A stretch of DNA of 27,372 bases from Alphaproteobacteria bacterium. GTDB lineage: Bacteria; Pseudomonadota; Alphaproteobacteria; JAAXGF01. The stretch spans positions 1 to 27,372 of the forward strand of contig JAAXGF010000016.1 of assembly GCA_012267605.1 (NCBI GenBank), written 5' to 3'. Position numbers and translations under genes: made by a program. Under the pieces are notes generated by a model. It made no database searches and was not told where the DNA came from. It saw nothing but the letters and a program-made list of their open reading frames with translations. Position 1 is the stretch's first letter. Each line of letters begins with the position of its first letter. Shown here one piece after another: positions 16,370 to 26,300 of this stretch.

Positions 16370-19018
16370 ATGACCAAGCGAATGTTGATCGACGCATCGC
16401 ACCCGGAAGAAACTAGGGTCGTTGTTGTAGACGGTACGCGGCTGGAAGAGTTTGATTTCGAAAGTTCCACTAAGGAACGCCTTAAGGGGAATATTTACCT
16501 CGCGAAGGTCACGCGGGTTGAACCATCGCTACAAGCCGCGTTTGTGGATTACGACCGCGAGCGCCATGGCTTTCTCGCCTTTAGCGAAATCCATCCAGAC
16601 TATTACCAGATTCCGATCGGTGACCGGCAGGAATTACCCTCGGCAGAAGCAAGTGACAACGAGGATGAAGAGATAAACGCCGACGCCGACTCGGTCGGCA
16701 GTGAAACCGAAAACGATGCAGACAACGTAGAACTGGTCGGCGGTGACGAAATTGACGAGATCAGCCGCCGCAGTCCTCCCACGAGTCGGCGATACAAAAT
16801 CCAGGAAGTTATAAAACGTCGGCAAATCATGTTGATACAGGTTGCCAAAGACGAACGGGGATCCAAAGGTGCGGCTTTGACCACCTTCCTGTCCCTCGCT
16901 GGGCGATATTGTGTTCTCATGCCCAATACGGCACGGGGTGGTGGCATATCAAGAAAGATTGTCGATGCAGACGACCGGCGGCGTCTTAAGACCGTTTTGA
17001 GCGGACTGCCGGTCACCGACGACATGGGCGTCATCCTGCGAACGGCGGGAATGAATCGAACAAAATCCGAGATTCGGCGCGATTTCGATTTTCTCGTACA
17101 GCAGTGGGAAACTATCAGAGAATTAACGTTGAATTCCACCGCGCCGACAATGATTCACGAAGAAGGGAATTTGATTAAACGTACGATTCGAGACCTCTAC
17201 TCAAAGGATGTCGAACAAATTCTTATCGAGGGTGAGACCGGTTATCGCATCGGCAAGGGCTTCATGCGCGCGATGATTCCCAGCCATGCCAAGCGAGTCC
17301 AAAAATACGACGACAAAATACCTTTGTTTCAGCGGTATCAGGTGATTGACCAATTGGACGCCATGCACAGCCCTGTTGTCCAGCTCAAGTCGGGTGGTTC
17401 GATTGTGATAAGTCCGACAGAAGCCCTGGTGGCTATCGACGTTAATTCCGGACGCGCCACCAAGGAAAGAAATATCGAAGAAACCGCTACGAAGACGAAT
17501 ATCGAGGCGGCCGCCGAAATCGCTCGTCAACTGCGATTGCGCGACCTGGCGGGGCTCATAGTTATCGATTTCATCGACATGGAGGAACCAAAGAATTTGC
17601 GCTTTGTAGAAAGGAGTTTCAAGGAAGCCGTTAAGAGCGACCGAGCCCGTATCCAAATTGGTCGTATTACAGCGTTTGGATTGTTGGAACTTTCCCGGCA
17701 GCGGTTGCGCCCAAGCTTGCTAGAAGCGAGCAGCCAATTGTGTCCCAATTGCGGCGGAAGCGGACACGTCCGCTCAACCGAATCGACGGCCCTGCATGTA
17801 TTGCGGCTTATCGAAGAGGAAGCGATTCGCGCTCGCAGCAGTGAACTGACAATTTTCGCACCGACGGAGGTCGCACTATATCTATTGAACGAAAAGCGCC
17901 AGACTCTCCATGATATCGAAGAGCCGGATGGACTGCAAGTTCGTGTCCTGTGCGACGACACTTTGGTTCCACCCGATTGTCGATTAGAACGATCGAAGAC
18001 ACACGGTCCTGCCGACACCGCTGTCGCACCCACGGACGAATCGTCGATGTCGGCGACTGAAAAGGACAAGGGCCAGCGAAAACGACGGCGGCGCAGAGCC
18101 AAGCCAACCGATTCAGTTCCCACAATTCAGGATGAAAACGCCAAAACGGTGGTTGCTGCAGGAACTGATTCTGAAATTGCAAGCACCGAAGCGGGGGACG
18201 AATCACGAAAAAGAAGACGGCGCGGCAAACGCGGTGGCCGTCGTCGTGGTCGCGGCGCAATGGCTAGTGCCGACAGGGCGCCCGATACAGCGGCATTATC
18301 AAGTAACGATTCGCAAGCTACAAATAACCTGCCTTCCGAAGCAGCGACCGAAGATGCAGCAACCGAATCTCCTGTCGAAATCATCGATCCACCAGCCACA
18401 GCCAAGAAGATGGATGGCCCAACGAGGGTACCCCGACGCAGGCGAACATCACCAGAAGCAAAAACAAAGCAAAGGAAACCCGTCGCTAAGAAGCCGTCTC
18501 GGCGGAAGAAATCCGCCAGTAATAAAACGTCCCCTTCCGTTGCATCGGCCGTGGGCGATTCGGCCGTTGATAGTTCAGTTCTCGAACAGAAGGCAAGCGT
18601 CCCCGAAACGGCTAACCCACCCGTGGAGACAATTCCGACTTCTCAACCTATCCCGGAACAAGTGTCGGAGACCGCCGCGCTCAGCCAGCTTGACGCGGAG
18701 GTCAATCATGGAAAGAAAAAAAAGCCACCCCGCCGATCACGTCAGTCCAAGGGTACGACAAGGGCTAAGCGTGCGCAGCGTACTGGCGGCAAATCCAAGA
18801 ACGACATTTCCAGTCAATCAGAACGTGATGATAGCAAAACCTCCTCGAAACCCGGCGGAGTTCCGATAGAGTCGATTGGCGATATTGCATCAACGGAACC
18901 TCAGGCGCCACTAGCACGAATCGCGGCGGAGAATCCGGCCAAAAATAGTGAGGAGTCAAATGTCGTAAAATCCCAGCGCGCGCCACGGCGCGGCTGGTGG
19001 CAACGCTTGGGCGAATAA
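16370..19018 (+). CDS. rne: Ribonuclease E
   Basis: RNase E is the endonuclease that starts mRNA decay, processes rRNA and tRNA precursors, and scaffolds the degradosome at the membrane or in condensates. The 882-residue protein has an S1 domain at about 35-205 interrupted by an acidic insert at about 86-140 (rich in D and E), the 5'-sensor region, and the DNase I-like catalytic part with D357 in VAIDVNSG and D400 in VIDFIDM. Their spacing of 43 equals that of E. coli D303/D346. The zinc-link is CPNCGG (C458, C461). From about 545 to the end the protein is disordered, with several Arg-rich blocks (KRRRRRAKP, KRRRRGKRGGRRRGRG) likely to bind RNA. The extreme C-terminus PRRGWWQRLGE carries the GWW motif (875-877) known in Caulobacter RNase E as the PNPase-binding site. 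The stop lies 12 bases from the convergent aminotransferase gene. Confidence 0.96.
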   Translation: MTKRMLIDASHPEETRVVVVDGTRLEEFDFESSTKERLKGNIYLAKVTRVEPSLQAAFVDYDRERHGFLAFSEIHPDYYQIPIGDRQELPSAEASDNEDEEINADADSVGSETENDADNVELVGGDEIDEISRRSPPTSRRYKIQEVIKRRQIMLIQVAKDERGSKGAALTTFLSLAGRYCVLMPNTARGGGISRKIVDADDRRRLKTVLSGLPVTDDMGVILRTAGMNRTKSEIRRDFDFLVQQWETIRELTLNSTAPTMIHEEGNLIKRTIRDLYSKDVEQILIEGETGYRIGKGFMRAMIPSHAKRVQKYDDKIPLFQRYQVIDQLDAMHSPVVQLKSGGSIVISPTEALVAIDVNSGRATKERNIEETATKTNIEAAAEIARQLRLRDLAGLIVIDFIDMEEPKNLRFVERSFKEAVKSDRARIQIGRITAFGLLELSRQRLRPSLLEASSQLCPNCGGSGHVRSTESTALHVLRLIEEEAIRARSSELTIFAPTEVALYLLNEKRQTLHDIEEPDGLQVRVLCDDTLVPPDCRLERSKTHGPADTAVAPTDESSMSATEKDKGQRKRRRRRAKPTDSVPTIQDENAKTVVAAGTDSEIASTEAGDESRKRRRRGKRGGRRRGRGAMASADRAPDTAALSSNDSQATNNLPSEAATEDAATESPVEIIDPPATAKKMDGPTRVPRRRRTSPEAKTKQRKPVAKKPSRRKKSASNKTSPSVASAVGDSAVDSSVLEQKASVPETANPPVETIPTSQPIPEQVSETAALSQLDAEVNHGKKKKPPRRSRQSKGTTRAKRAQRTGGKSKNDISSQSERDDSKTSSKPGGVPIESIGDIASTEPQAPLARIAAENPAKNSEESNVVKSQRAPRRGWWQRLGE

Positions 19019-19030
19019 AGTTCCTTAGAT

Positions 19031-20173
19031 CTAACGGTTCCATTCGCGCAAGCGTTTGGTTGCCTCGACCATCTCTTCCGTCGCTCCTGCAAATGAAAAT
19101 CGTACGAAAGAATTCCCGCGTTTCGGATCAAAATCAATTCCTGGCGTCGAGGCGACTCCGGTGTCAGCCAGCATGGCGCGACAACATGACTGACTGTCTT
19201 CGGTTAATCCTGAAACATCCGCATACAAATAAAAGGCACCGTCCGCCGGTGCAAAGGTATCGATACCCGCCTGGGGAAGATTGTTGAGCAAAATTTGACG
19301 GTTGCGCGCGTATCGCGCGACGTTCGTATCCAATTCCTCGTCGCTTTCCAGCGCCATGACGGCCGCGAGCTGCGCCAAGGTAGGCGGTGAAATGAAAAGA
19401 TTCTGCGCTAAACGTTCAATTGGCCGCAACAGATCGTTCGGCAAAACCATCCAACCGATGCGCCAACCGGTCATAGAAAAATACTTCGAAAAGCTGTTAA
19501 CGACAACGGCATTAGGGTCATACGCTATCGCCGTCGCGGCTGATTCAGAAAAAGCAATTCGATGGTAGATTTCATCGGAAATTAAACGAATTTTCCGTTC
19601 CCGACAAAACTCGGTCAAAGCTGCGAATCGATTCCCCGTGAGCATCGTCCCCGTCGGATTGGCCGGACTAGCGATAATCAATCCTTGAAGGTTGGATTCG
19701 GCGATTTGTTCGATCTCCGGCTGATAACGATTTTCGGCCCCAACCCAAAGGTCGACACAGGTGATCCCCAGGGCCGACAGAATATTGCGGTATGCCGGGT
19801 AACCGGGAGTGGCCACGCCGACCCGATCGCCGGGATCAAAAACAGCAAGAAAGGCAAGCACAAAGGCCCCAGAAGCGCCGATCGTAACAACGACCTGCTC
19901 CGGCGCAATCGAAACACGGTAATGATCGCCATAATAGTTGGCGATCGCCCGGCGAAGTTCGGGCAGTCCTAGCGTGTCAGTATATCCTAACACGCCATCT
20001 GCCAAACCATTGCGGGCAGCTTCCAGGGCCTTTCGGGGGGCTGGCGTCGAGGGTTGCCCGACTTCAAGGTGGAGCACATCCTTGCCCTTTAGCCGGCGAG
20101 CATTCGCCGCCTTCATGACTTCCATAACCAAAAAAGGGGCAATCTCGCCGCGCCGCGCGATCTTTAGAGCCAT
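19031..20173 (-). CDS. Class I/II pyridoxal-phosphate aminotransferase
   Basis: This 380-residue fold-type I aminotransferase has the family landmarks in order: substrate loop HLEVGQPSTPAP, GYTDTLGLPELRRAIA, ASPANPTGT with N172, ISDEIYHRI (D200, Y203), the PLP-binding NSFSKYFSMTGWRIGW with K230, and the carboxylate-binding Arg in NSFVRFSFAG. It resembles the aspartate/aromatic subgroup; the exact amino donor cannot be read from sequence. The ATG at 20173 lacks a strong Shine-Dalgarno and lies 23 bases after the stop of the gamma-glutamyltransferase-like gene, so the two are probably cotranscribed and the start may depend on coupling. It converges on rne. Confidence 0.93.
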   Translation of the reverse strand: MALKIARRGEIAPFLVMEVMKAANARRLKGKDVLHLEVGQPSTPAPRKALEAARNGLADGVLGYTDTLGLPELRRAIANYYGDHYRVSIAPEQVVVTIGASGAFVLAFLAVFDPGDRVGVATPGYPAYRNILSALGITCVDLWVGAENRYQPEIEQIAESNLQGLIIASPANPTGTMLTGNRFAALTEFCRERKIRLISDEIYHRIAFSESAATAIAYDPNAVVVNSFSKYFSMTGWRIGWMVLPNDLLRPIERLAQNLFISPPTLAQLAAVMALESDEELDTNVARYARNRQILLNNLPQAGIDTFAPADGAFYLYADVSGLTEDSQSCCRAMLADTGVASTPGIDFDPKRGNSFVRFSFAGATEEMVEATKRLREWNR

Positions 20174-20196
20174 GCCGTCAAATCCCGGCCATCGCG

Positions 20197-21855
20197 CTAG
20201 AATTGCGACGCCGTAGCCATACCGAATCCACGTTGATCACTAACGAACGCGCATGTTCCCGACTGTCGACGCGCACCCTTGGGACAATAGATCGCGTTCA
20301 CCCGACCTATTTGTCCAGTTTTCAGGAGATTCTGACCGCGTCCGGTAAGCGCATCCAGCACGTCCAAACTTTCTGACGATTCATGGACCACGACGTCGGG
20401 AATACCGCCGTGGTAAATTCGTGGTGCTGCAACCGCATTTTCCAACGGCATGTCATCAATCAAAGCCCGCGCCATAATCTGCGCGATCGCCGCAGGTGCG
20501 CTCGCGCCACCGCTAGCTGCGCCGACGAAATAGGTATCGCCGACATTATGATTTGCGATGATAAGGGGACTGAGTGACGTCACTGCGCCTTTTTTCGGGG
20601 CGGCGGCTAGGACAATGCCGGTACCTGGCGCGATTCGGCCGATTCCAAACAAATTGTTCAACGTAACGTTACAGGCAACGGACGATCCATCGCCGTCGAC
20701 AACAGCAAAACCTATGCCGCTGGGGTTTTCTCGATGCTCCTTGAATTCCGGGGCCAGATCGGTGGTTGGAACATGGCGTCGGGGCTGGTAACTCATCATC
20801 TCCTTGGTCGCCGCCTCACGATCGAACAACCCGGCCTTTTCCAGATTCTGCATTAAACCCTTTTCGGCGTAACCGGCACGCATGAGGGAAGTGCGTAGGG
20901 AGGCCTCTGCCACCAGATGAGGCCGCTCGTCGATGTCCGCATTCTTGTATCGGTTGTCAGCGATCAACATCGACCACATCGAGAGGGTCGACAAACCACC
21001 CACCGACCATCCGAATTCTGTCGAAGGCCCGGGAATCGTATGCACTCTCATGTACTCATCTTGAAGGCTAGTATTCGCCGTTTTTCGCCATTGCGGCCGG
21101 AAATCGCGCAAATCGTCTTCGCTGAGCGTTCCTCCGACCGCCCGCGCGGCAGACACCAAAGTCTTAGCGAGATTGCCGGAATAGAATTCGCCTGGTCCCT
21201 TACCGCGAATTTGCGACAGGGTAATGGCCAAATCCCATTGTATGAGTTGATCGCCTTCAAGTTTAGGTGAACCGTCTCGACGGGCGAATACGCGCTTCAT
21301 ACCAGGATCGTCCAAAAGCGCGCTTCCCACAAGCGCAAGGTCCCGGGCCAAAGCCCGCGACACCGGAAAACCCAACCGCGCCAAGCGTTCGGCGCCTCCG
21401 ACCAACTGCCGCCACGGTATCCGTCCGTAACGTGCGTGCAAAGCGAACATGCCGTGAATCGCCGTGGGAACCGCGCTCGGTCGGTCCACCGGCGATCCGT
21501 CTTGCGTCCCCGGGAGCGCCGGAAACTCAAGGGCCTCGGCCACACGCTCACTTTCGTCGAATACGACACACGCGCCGCCCCCACCGAGTGACGCGGCGGA
21601 AGGGTAGGTCACCGCCGCAGTGAAAAATAACGCAACCATGGCGTCGGCGGCGCTACCCCCACTCGCCAATATTTCGCGCGCGGCCAATACCGCGCGGGGT
21701 TCATCGCTCGCCACCCCGCCGAAAAATCCCTCAACGGCCTCGAATCCGATGGCGGGCCTCTCGGAATCACAGCCGCTTAAAATCGATGCCACCAAACAGC
21801 CACAAACCGCCAATTGACGAGGCCATCGGTGCGTCCTACGTTGGCAATTATTCAT
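20197..21855 (-). CDS. Gamma-glutamyltransferase-like lipoprotein lacking the usual catalytic Thr
   Basis: This 552-residue protein has the gamma-glutamyltransferase (Ntn-hydrolase) layout: ASDEPRAVLAAREILASGGS, AADAMVALFFTAAVTYPSAA, SLGGGGACVVFD, then FAVVDGDGSSVACNVTLNNL, RIAPGTGIVLAAAPKKGAV, TSLSPLIIA and GAASGGASAPAAIAQIMARA. The N-terminus is a lipoprotein signal with lipobox LSGC (Cys29), so it should sit on a membrane in the periplasm. In true GGTs the nucleophilic Thr that starts the small subunit stands five residues before VVD (TTHYSVVD in E. coli). Here this segment is S379-G380-I381-G382-F-A-VVD, with Gly at that place and the nearest Ser one position earlier. The Arg that binds the gamma-glutamyl carboxylate in the DFREMAP motif also seems absent (ALEFPALP). 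It may be non-cleaving, or use another nucleophile. The ATG at 21855 overlaps the region of the divergent peptidase gene. Aminotransferase follows after 23 bases. Confidence 0.85.
   Translation of the reverse strand: MNNCQRRTHRWPRQLAVCGCLVASILSGCDSERPAIGFEAVEGFFGGVASDEPRAVLAAREILASGGSAADAMVALFFTAAVTYPSAASLGGGGACVVFDESERVAEALEFPALPGTQDGSPVDRPSAVPTAIHGMFALHARYGRIPWRQLVGGAERLARLGFPVSRALARDLALVGSALLDDPGMKRVFARRDGSPKLEGDQLIQWDLAITLSQIRGKGPGEFYSGNLAKTLVSAARAVGGTLSEDDLRDFRPQWRKTANTSLQDEYMRVHTIPGPSTEFGWSVGGLSTLSMWSMLIADNRYKNADIDERPHLVAEASLRTSLMRAGYAEKGLMQNLEKAGLFDREAATKEMMSYQPRRHVPTTDLAPEFKEHRENPSGIGFAVVDGDGSSVACNVTLNNLFGIGRIAPGTGIVLAAAPKKGAVTSLSPLIIANHNVGDTYFVGAASGGASAPAAIAQIMARALIDDMPLENAVAAPRIYHGGIPDVVVHESSESLDVLDALTGRGQNLLKTGQIGRVNAIYCPKGARRQSGTCAFVSDQRGFGMATASQF
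21814..21842 (+). promoter_or_regulatory. Candidate promoter of the M48 peptidase gene
   Basis: TTGACG (21814-21819) and TACGTT (21837-21842) are 17 bases apart on the plus strand. The predicted start near 21849 would leave about 30 bases before the ATG at 21881. The promoter lies inside the first codons of the divergent gene. The -10 element matches only at its key positions. Confidence 0.4.
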
Positions 21856-21880
21856 GCAATTCAGAATCGTTGATCAAATC

Positions 21881-23227
21881 ATGTCTCGCCGTGTCGGAGT
21901 AATTTTGCTCGTGGCGGCATTCCTTGCCGCCGGAACGCCCGCATCCGCCGCCGGTATCTCGTTTATTCGCGACGCGGAAATCGAAAATACCATTCGCGCC
22001 TATGCCACGCCACTCTTCGCCGCCGCCGGACTGGAGGAAAGTGCGGTTCGTGTCTATATCGTAAGAGACCGAGCCCTCAACGCGTTTGTCGCGGGTGGCA
22101 TGAACCTGTTCGTAAACACCGGTTTGTTGATGGCAAGCAAGAGCGCCAATCAGCTCATCGGCGTTATCGCTCACGAAACCGGGCACATCGCGGGCGGACA
22201 TCTGGCGCGCACCCAAGATGCCTTGCGCGGTGCCTCAGCGGCAACCATTCTCGCCACAGTCCTGGGCGCGGCGGCTGTCGTCGCCGGCGCACCCGATGCC
22301 GGACTGGCTATCATAGGTGGTGGACAAAAACTTGCCCAAAGCGCGGTGCTGAAGTATAGCCGCGTCCAGGAGCAAGCGGCCGACCAGTTTGCCCTGAGTG
22401 TGCTCGACCGCACCGGCCAATCAGCGCAAGGGCTGGCTGAGTTCTTCGGTGTACTTGGCGACCAAGAAGCGCTGCTCGCCACCAGTCAGGATCCATACGT
22501 ACGCACGCATCCGTTGACTCGTGAACGTATTCGCGCTGTCGAGGAACATGTCCGCCACTCACCCCATTCGGCCAAACCCGACGCGCCGATCTTCTCGGAT
22601 ATGCACCGCCGAATGGTGGCAAAACTACGCGGATTTATTGATCCGCCGGCACGAACCTTTGACCGGTATCCACAGAGTGATACTAGCATCGAGGCCCGAT
22701 ACGCGCGCGCCGTGGCCCATTATCGAGTTCCCGATATCGAACCTGCGTTGGCCGAGAGCGATTCACTAATCCGTGACGAACCGAACAATCCATATTTCCA
22801 CGAGCTCAAGGGGCAAATCCTGTTTGAGAACGGGCGCATCGTCGAGGCCGCCGCTGCATATGGCCTCGCTGTCGAACGTCTGCCGTCCTCGGCCCTTTTG
22901 CGCATTGGACTAGCCCATCCGTTAATCGAAACCGGCCTTCCCGAGAACATCGAATGTGCCATCGGGCACCTTGAGAAGGCCGTGCAAACCGAGCCGAAAA
23001 ATGCTCGAGCCTGGCGCCTGCTCAGCATCGCGTACGGACGCAATGACCAGCTCGGTCTTTCTACCCTCGCCTCTGCCGAGAATGCCATGCTGACGGGGCG
23101 TTTCGCCGATGCAGAACAAATGGCTAAACGGGCAGCGAAGCTACTTCCGGAAGGATCCCCGGGCTGGTTGCAAGCGGAAGACTTGGCTCGGACGGCAAAA
23201 CGCACGTTGGAAAAAAGAGGGAAATAG
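21881..23227 (+). CDS. Periplasmic M48 family metallopeptidase with TPR domain (BepA-like)
   Basis: The 448-residue protein has a Sec signal peptide (VGVILLVAAFLAAGTPASAA, cleavage about residue 24), an M48 zinc protease domain at about 30-230 with H98-E-T-G-H102 in GVIAHETGHIAGGHLAR and the third ligand E164 in QEQAADQFAL, a short hydrophobic segment (about 118-150), and C-terminal TPR helices (about 280-440). This is the architecture of BepA (YfgC), which degrades misfolded outer-membrane proteins and assists LptD assembly. I prefer the ATG at 21881 because it gives a normal signal peptide. An in-frame ATG at 21854 adds nine residues and overlaps the divergent start codon. Neither ATG has a strong Shine-Dalgarno. 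Confidence 0.9.
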   Translation: MSRRVGVILLVAAFLAAGTPASAAGISFIRDAEIENTIRAYATPLFAAAGLEESAVRVYIVRDRALNAFVAGGMNLFVNTGLLMASKSANQLIGVIAHETGHIAGGHLARTQDALRGASAATILATVLGAAAVVAGAPDAGLAIIGGGQKLAQSAVLKYSRVQEQAADQFALSVLDRTGQSAQGLAEFFGVLGDQEALLATSQDPYVRTHPLTRERIRAVEEHVRHSPHSAKPDAPIFSDMHRRMVAKLRGFIDPPARTFDRYPQSDTSIEARYARAVAHYRVPDIEPALAESDSLIRDEPNNPYFHELKGQILFENGRIVEAAAAYGLAVERLPSSALLRIGLAHPLIETGLPENIECAIGHLEKAVQTEPKNARAWRLLSIAYGRNDQLGLSTLASAENAMLTGRFADAEQMAKRAAKLLPEGSPGWLQAEDLARTAKRTLEKRGK

Positions 23228-23377
23228 CTGCACCCCGGCCAACTGAGGAATGTCGGGAATATAAATATCGTTCGTTGACCACCAATTGGACACTTTGGTC
23301 GAGGTCCCGTTCAGTCAGGCCCCAAACCGGACTTAGAGAAACCAATTGAAATGCCTAATTTTGCGAGTACGGAGTGA
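23228..23377. other. Convergent gap between the peptidase and the RTX/FG-GAP gene
   Basis: 150 bases between two converging genes. There is a weak GACCA/TGGTC pairing around CCAATTGG near 23277-23305, but no hairpin with a T tract on either strand that I would call a terminator. Confidence 0.4.
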
Positions 23378-26300
23378 TTAGATAACAGAGATCTCATCTT
23401 CGACAACGATTCGCGCGTTGCTCGTAGCATGATCGAATACGCTGTATCCAGCCTGACCGTCGACGGTCGTATCGAGCCCGGTATCGCTAAACCCGCCAGC
23501 CCCAAGATCAATGTCTAGGGTATCAAAATTATCCCCCGTGACGACCAACGTGTTTACGGCCTGAAACTGAGCATTGTCGGGCTTTAAGTTTGCCCCTTCG
23601 GTCACGCCGATCACATTGCTGACATCGAGTGCAAGTGTATTCCCACCAAATCCGCTCAAAAATATTTCTTCGATTCCGCTTATCGCGTTTCTCGGAACGT
23701 CCACTGTTAAATCAAGGTCAAACGCCCCTTCCATTTGGAAACGATCACTCCCACTGCCGCCGGCCACGCGCATAAAATCGGCGTTGAGAACCGTCAGCTG
23801 ATCGTCACCAGCGCCACCGCGCAACACGTCTGCGCCACCGTTACCCGCCATGATATCGTTCCCGCCACCGCCGACGAACACCTCCGCCGCAGCGGTCCCC
23901 ACGAAGAAATTGTTATTACCGTCGCCGAGAAAATCGACGGTATTCGTAAAATCGCGGCCATATATGACGTAACTCTGTCCCTCACCATCGGCAACAAGGT
24001 CCGCGAATGGCGCGCCGACGATGAGGTCGTCAAACCCGTCTCCATTCACGTCTCCGGCGCCACTCACCGAAAATCCTGATTGATCTCCGTTGTCAATGCC
24101 GTTCAACACCAAGCCGCCTACGCCGTCGGCGACATCGGAGAGATTGACTGCCATCCCGTCGTCCTTACCGAATACAAGGTAAGTTTCACCGGCGGATACG
24201 GCGTTTGGATCGCCTAACCGTGCACCGATGATGAGATCGTCCATGCCATCGCCGTTCACGTCCCCGGCGCCGTTTACCGAAGATCCCGATAAATCGCCAC
24301 CGTCAATGCTGTTCAAAATAAAACCGCCGTCGTTCGCGTCCAAGGCGATCTCGGTTAAGTCTACTGTGTCGGTGTCGTCCGAGCCAAAAACCACGTAGGT
24401 TTCACCCCTGCTATACTCAGCATACGTTGGCCCATTCGCGTCTCCCGCGCCAATTATGAGGTCGTCGAAACCGTCGCCGTTGATATCGCCGGCGCCGCTC
24501 ACGGAAACGCCAGAATAGTCATATGGATCGATGCCGTTGATGGCGAAACCGCCGTCGCCTTCGAGCACCTCGGATAGATCCACCGGATCTCCGTTCGCCT
24601 TGCCGAACACCACATAACTCTGGCCGGCATCGGGAATGTTGGCGGGTGCGGTGAAGCCATCGAGCTCAATGACACGAGGTCCCGACTCGGTTGGCGGCGC
24701 CGGACCGAACTGCACGAACTCGGCGCGGAAAAAATTCGCGCTGACCTATTGATCAACGTTAGCGACAACATTAAGAATATTTTGATCTGCACTGAATTGA
24801 GCGTCCGGATCCTAGAGCTGGGCGTTCTCGCCCGGGTGAATGTCGTTGTCGTCTCCGACCGGAACCACAAAATCAAACAACACGATATCGAATTCGCCGC
24901 TCAAGTCGTTAAACGCGTACAGGGTAAACTGGCTAAAGCCACGCTGATTGGCGTCGCGGCCCACCGAATGATCATCGTGCGCGGCACCAAGGTGGTAGCT
25001 TTGGATGATCACATCCTGGGTGGTCGCAAAATCGACAAAATGGATGAATCCTTGCGGCTGATTGTCTAGAAAAATGGTTTCGTTGCCAATTGTGTTGCCT
25101 CCGAATATTCCAACACTGCCGAAGCCGCCCAGGGTCACGCTGGCGTCCACAATATTTAGGCCATTGCTGATGTCCCAGGCATCGTTTGTCACCCCTTCGA
25201 CCCCGATGTCGAAAGGCGTGAGCGCAACGGGATCCGCCAGGCGGGCGCCAATGATGACATCGGACAGGCCATCACCATTCACGTCGCCGGCAGCGCTCAC
25301 CGCGCGTCCTGACTGGTCACCCTGGTTGATCCCTGTAATTCGGAAACCATCGGCCGGAGTCAAAGCCGCGAGATTAACGACCGGGTCGAAACCAGCGGCC
25401 TTGCCGAAAACCACATAGCTCTCGCCGGTATTGCTGGTCCCGTTGGGATCAGCGCTGTAGTCACCGACGATGACGTCGTCGAAACCATCGCCATTGACGT
25501 CGCCCGCGCTACTTACCGATATTCCCGATCGGTCGCCGTCGTTGATGCCTTTGATCACAAATCCCTCGGCACCAGTGCCGTTGACGATGTCCGACAATTC
25601 GATCGACGATGCCGGCCCATCCGGGAGATCATTGACCGTGAACGCCACGGTCTGCTGGAAGGGTGGGTTGGCGCCGTCGTTAACCCCAAGTTGGAGGTTT
25701 ACAGATGCAGTGCCGTTGCCGTTGTCGGCGAATCCCGGGGGAAGTGCCTCGAAATCGATCGGCCCCGTCAACCCAATTTGGTTGCCATTTACCGCGAAGA
25801 ATCCGTTTGTCGGGTCGTTGAGTAGCGCAAAGGTAAAATTGTTAACGGGATCGGGATCTTGGGCGCCCAAGGTCGCCACGAACGGACTGTCCTCGTTGAA
25901 CATGGTTTGCGAAACCAAAATACCGGTTGGCGAATTGGCGTTCAGTGCCGGCTCGACGGTGATGGTCACGGTCGCGAAGTCGGTACCTCCCTGACCATCC
26001 GAAACCAGGTACTGGAATCCCGCAGTCTCCAAAAAACCCGGTGCCGGAAGGAATCCAATGGTGCTACCAAATAACTGGACCACGCCGTTGACCGCATTGC
26101 CCACGTTGACGACCGCCAAATTGTCGCCGTCGAACTCGACATCGTTCGCCAACAGCGCCGCTGCTGCGAAGGTGACCGGTGTGTTCTGAAACACCATTCC
26201 GGCGTAGTCGAACGCGAGGGGTGCATTATTGGTACCGTCGAGGAACAGGCTTCGGTCGTTAAACTGAATTTCCTCGATATTGGTAATCGTGTCCGTGCCT

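Noticed and set aside
16321..16512. Twelve-base direct repeat CGCGAAGGTCAC in the rne leader and in the rne coding region (16501-16512)
   Set aside because: A repeat of this length is expected by chance in a window this size; the second copy encodes ordinary S1-domain residues.
24746..24814. Genome-wide recoding of TAG as a sense codon
   Set aside because: TAG is the natural stop of the methylmalonyl-CoA mutase, the AGE-family gene, the cyclase and the M48 peptidase in this window, so TAG still ends genes here. Local readthrough remains possible.
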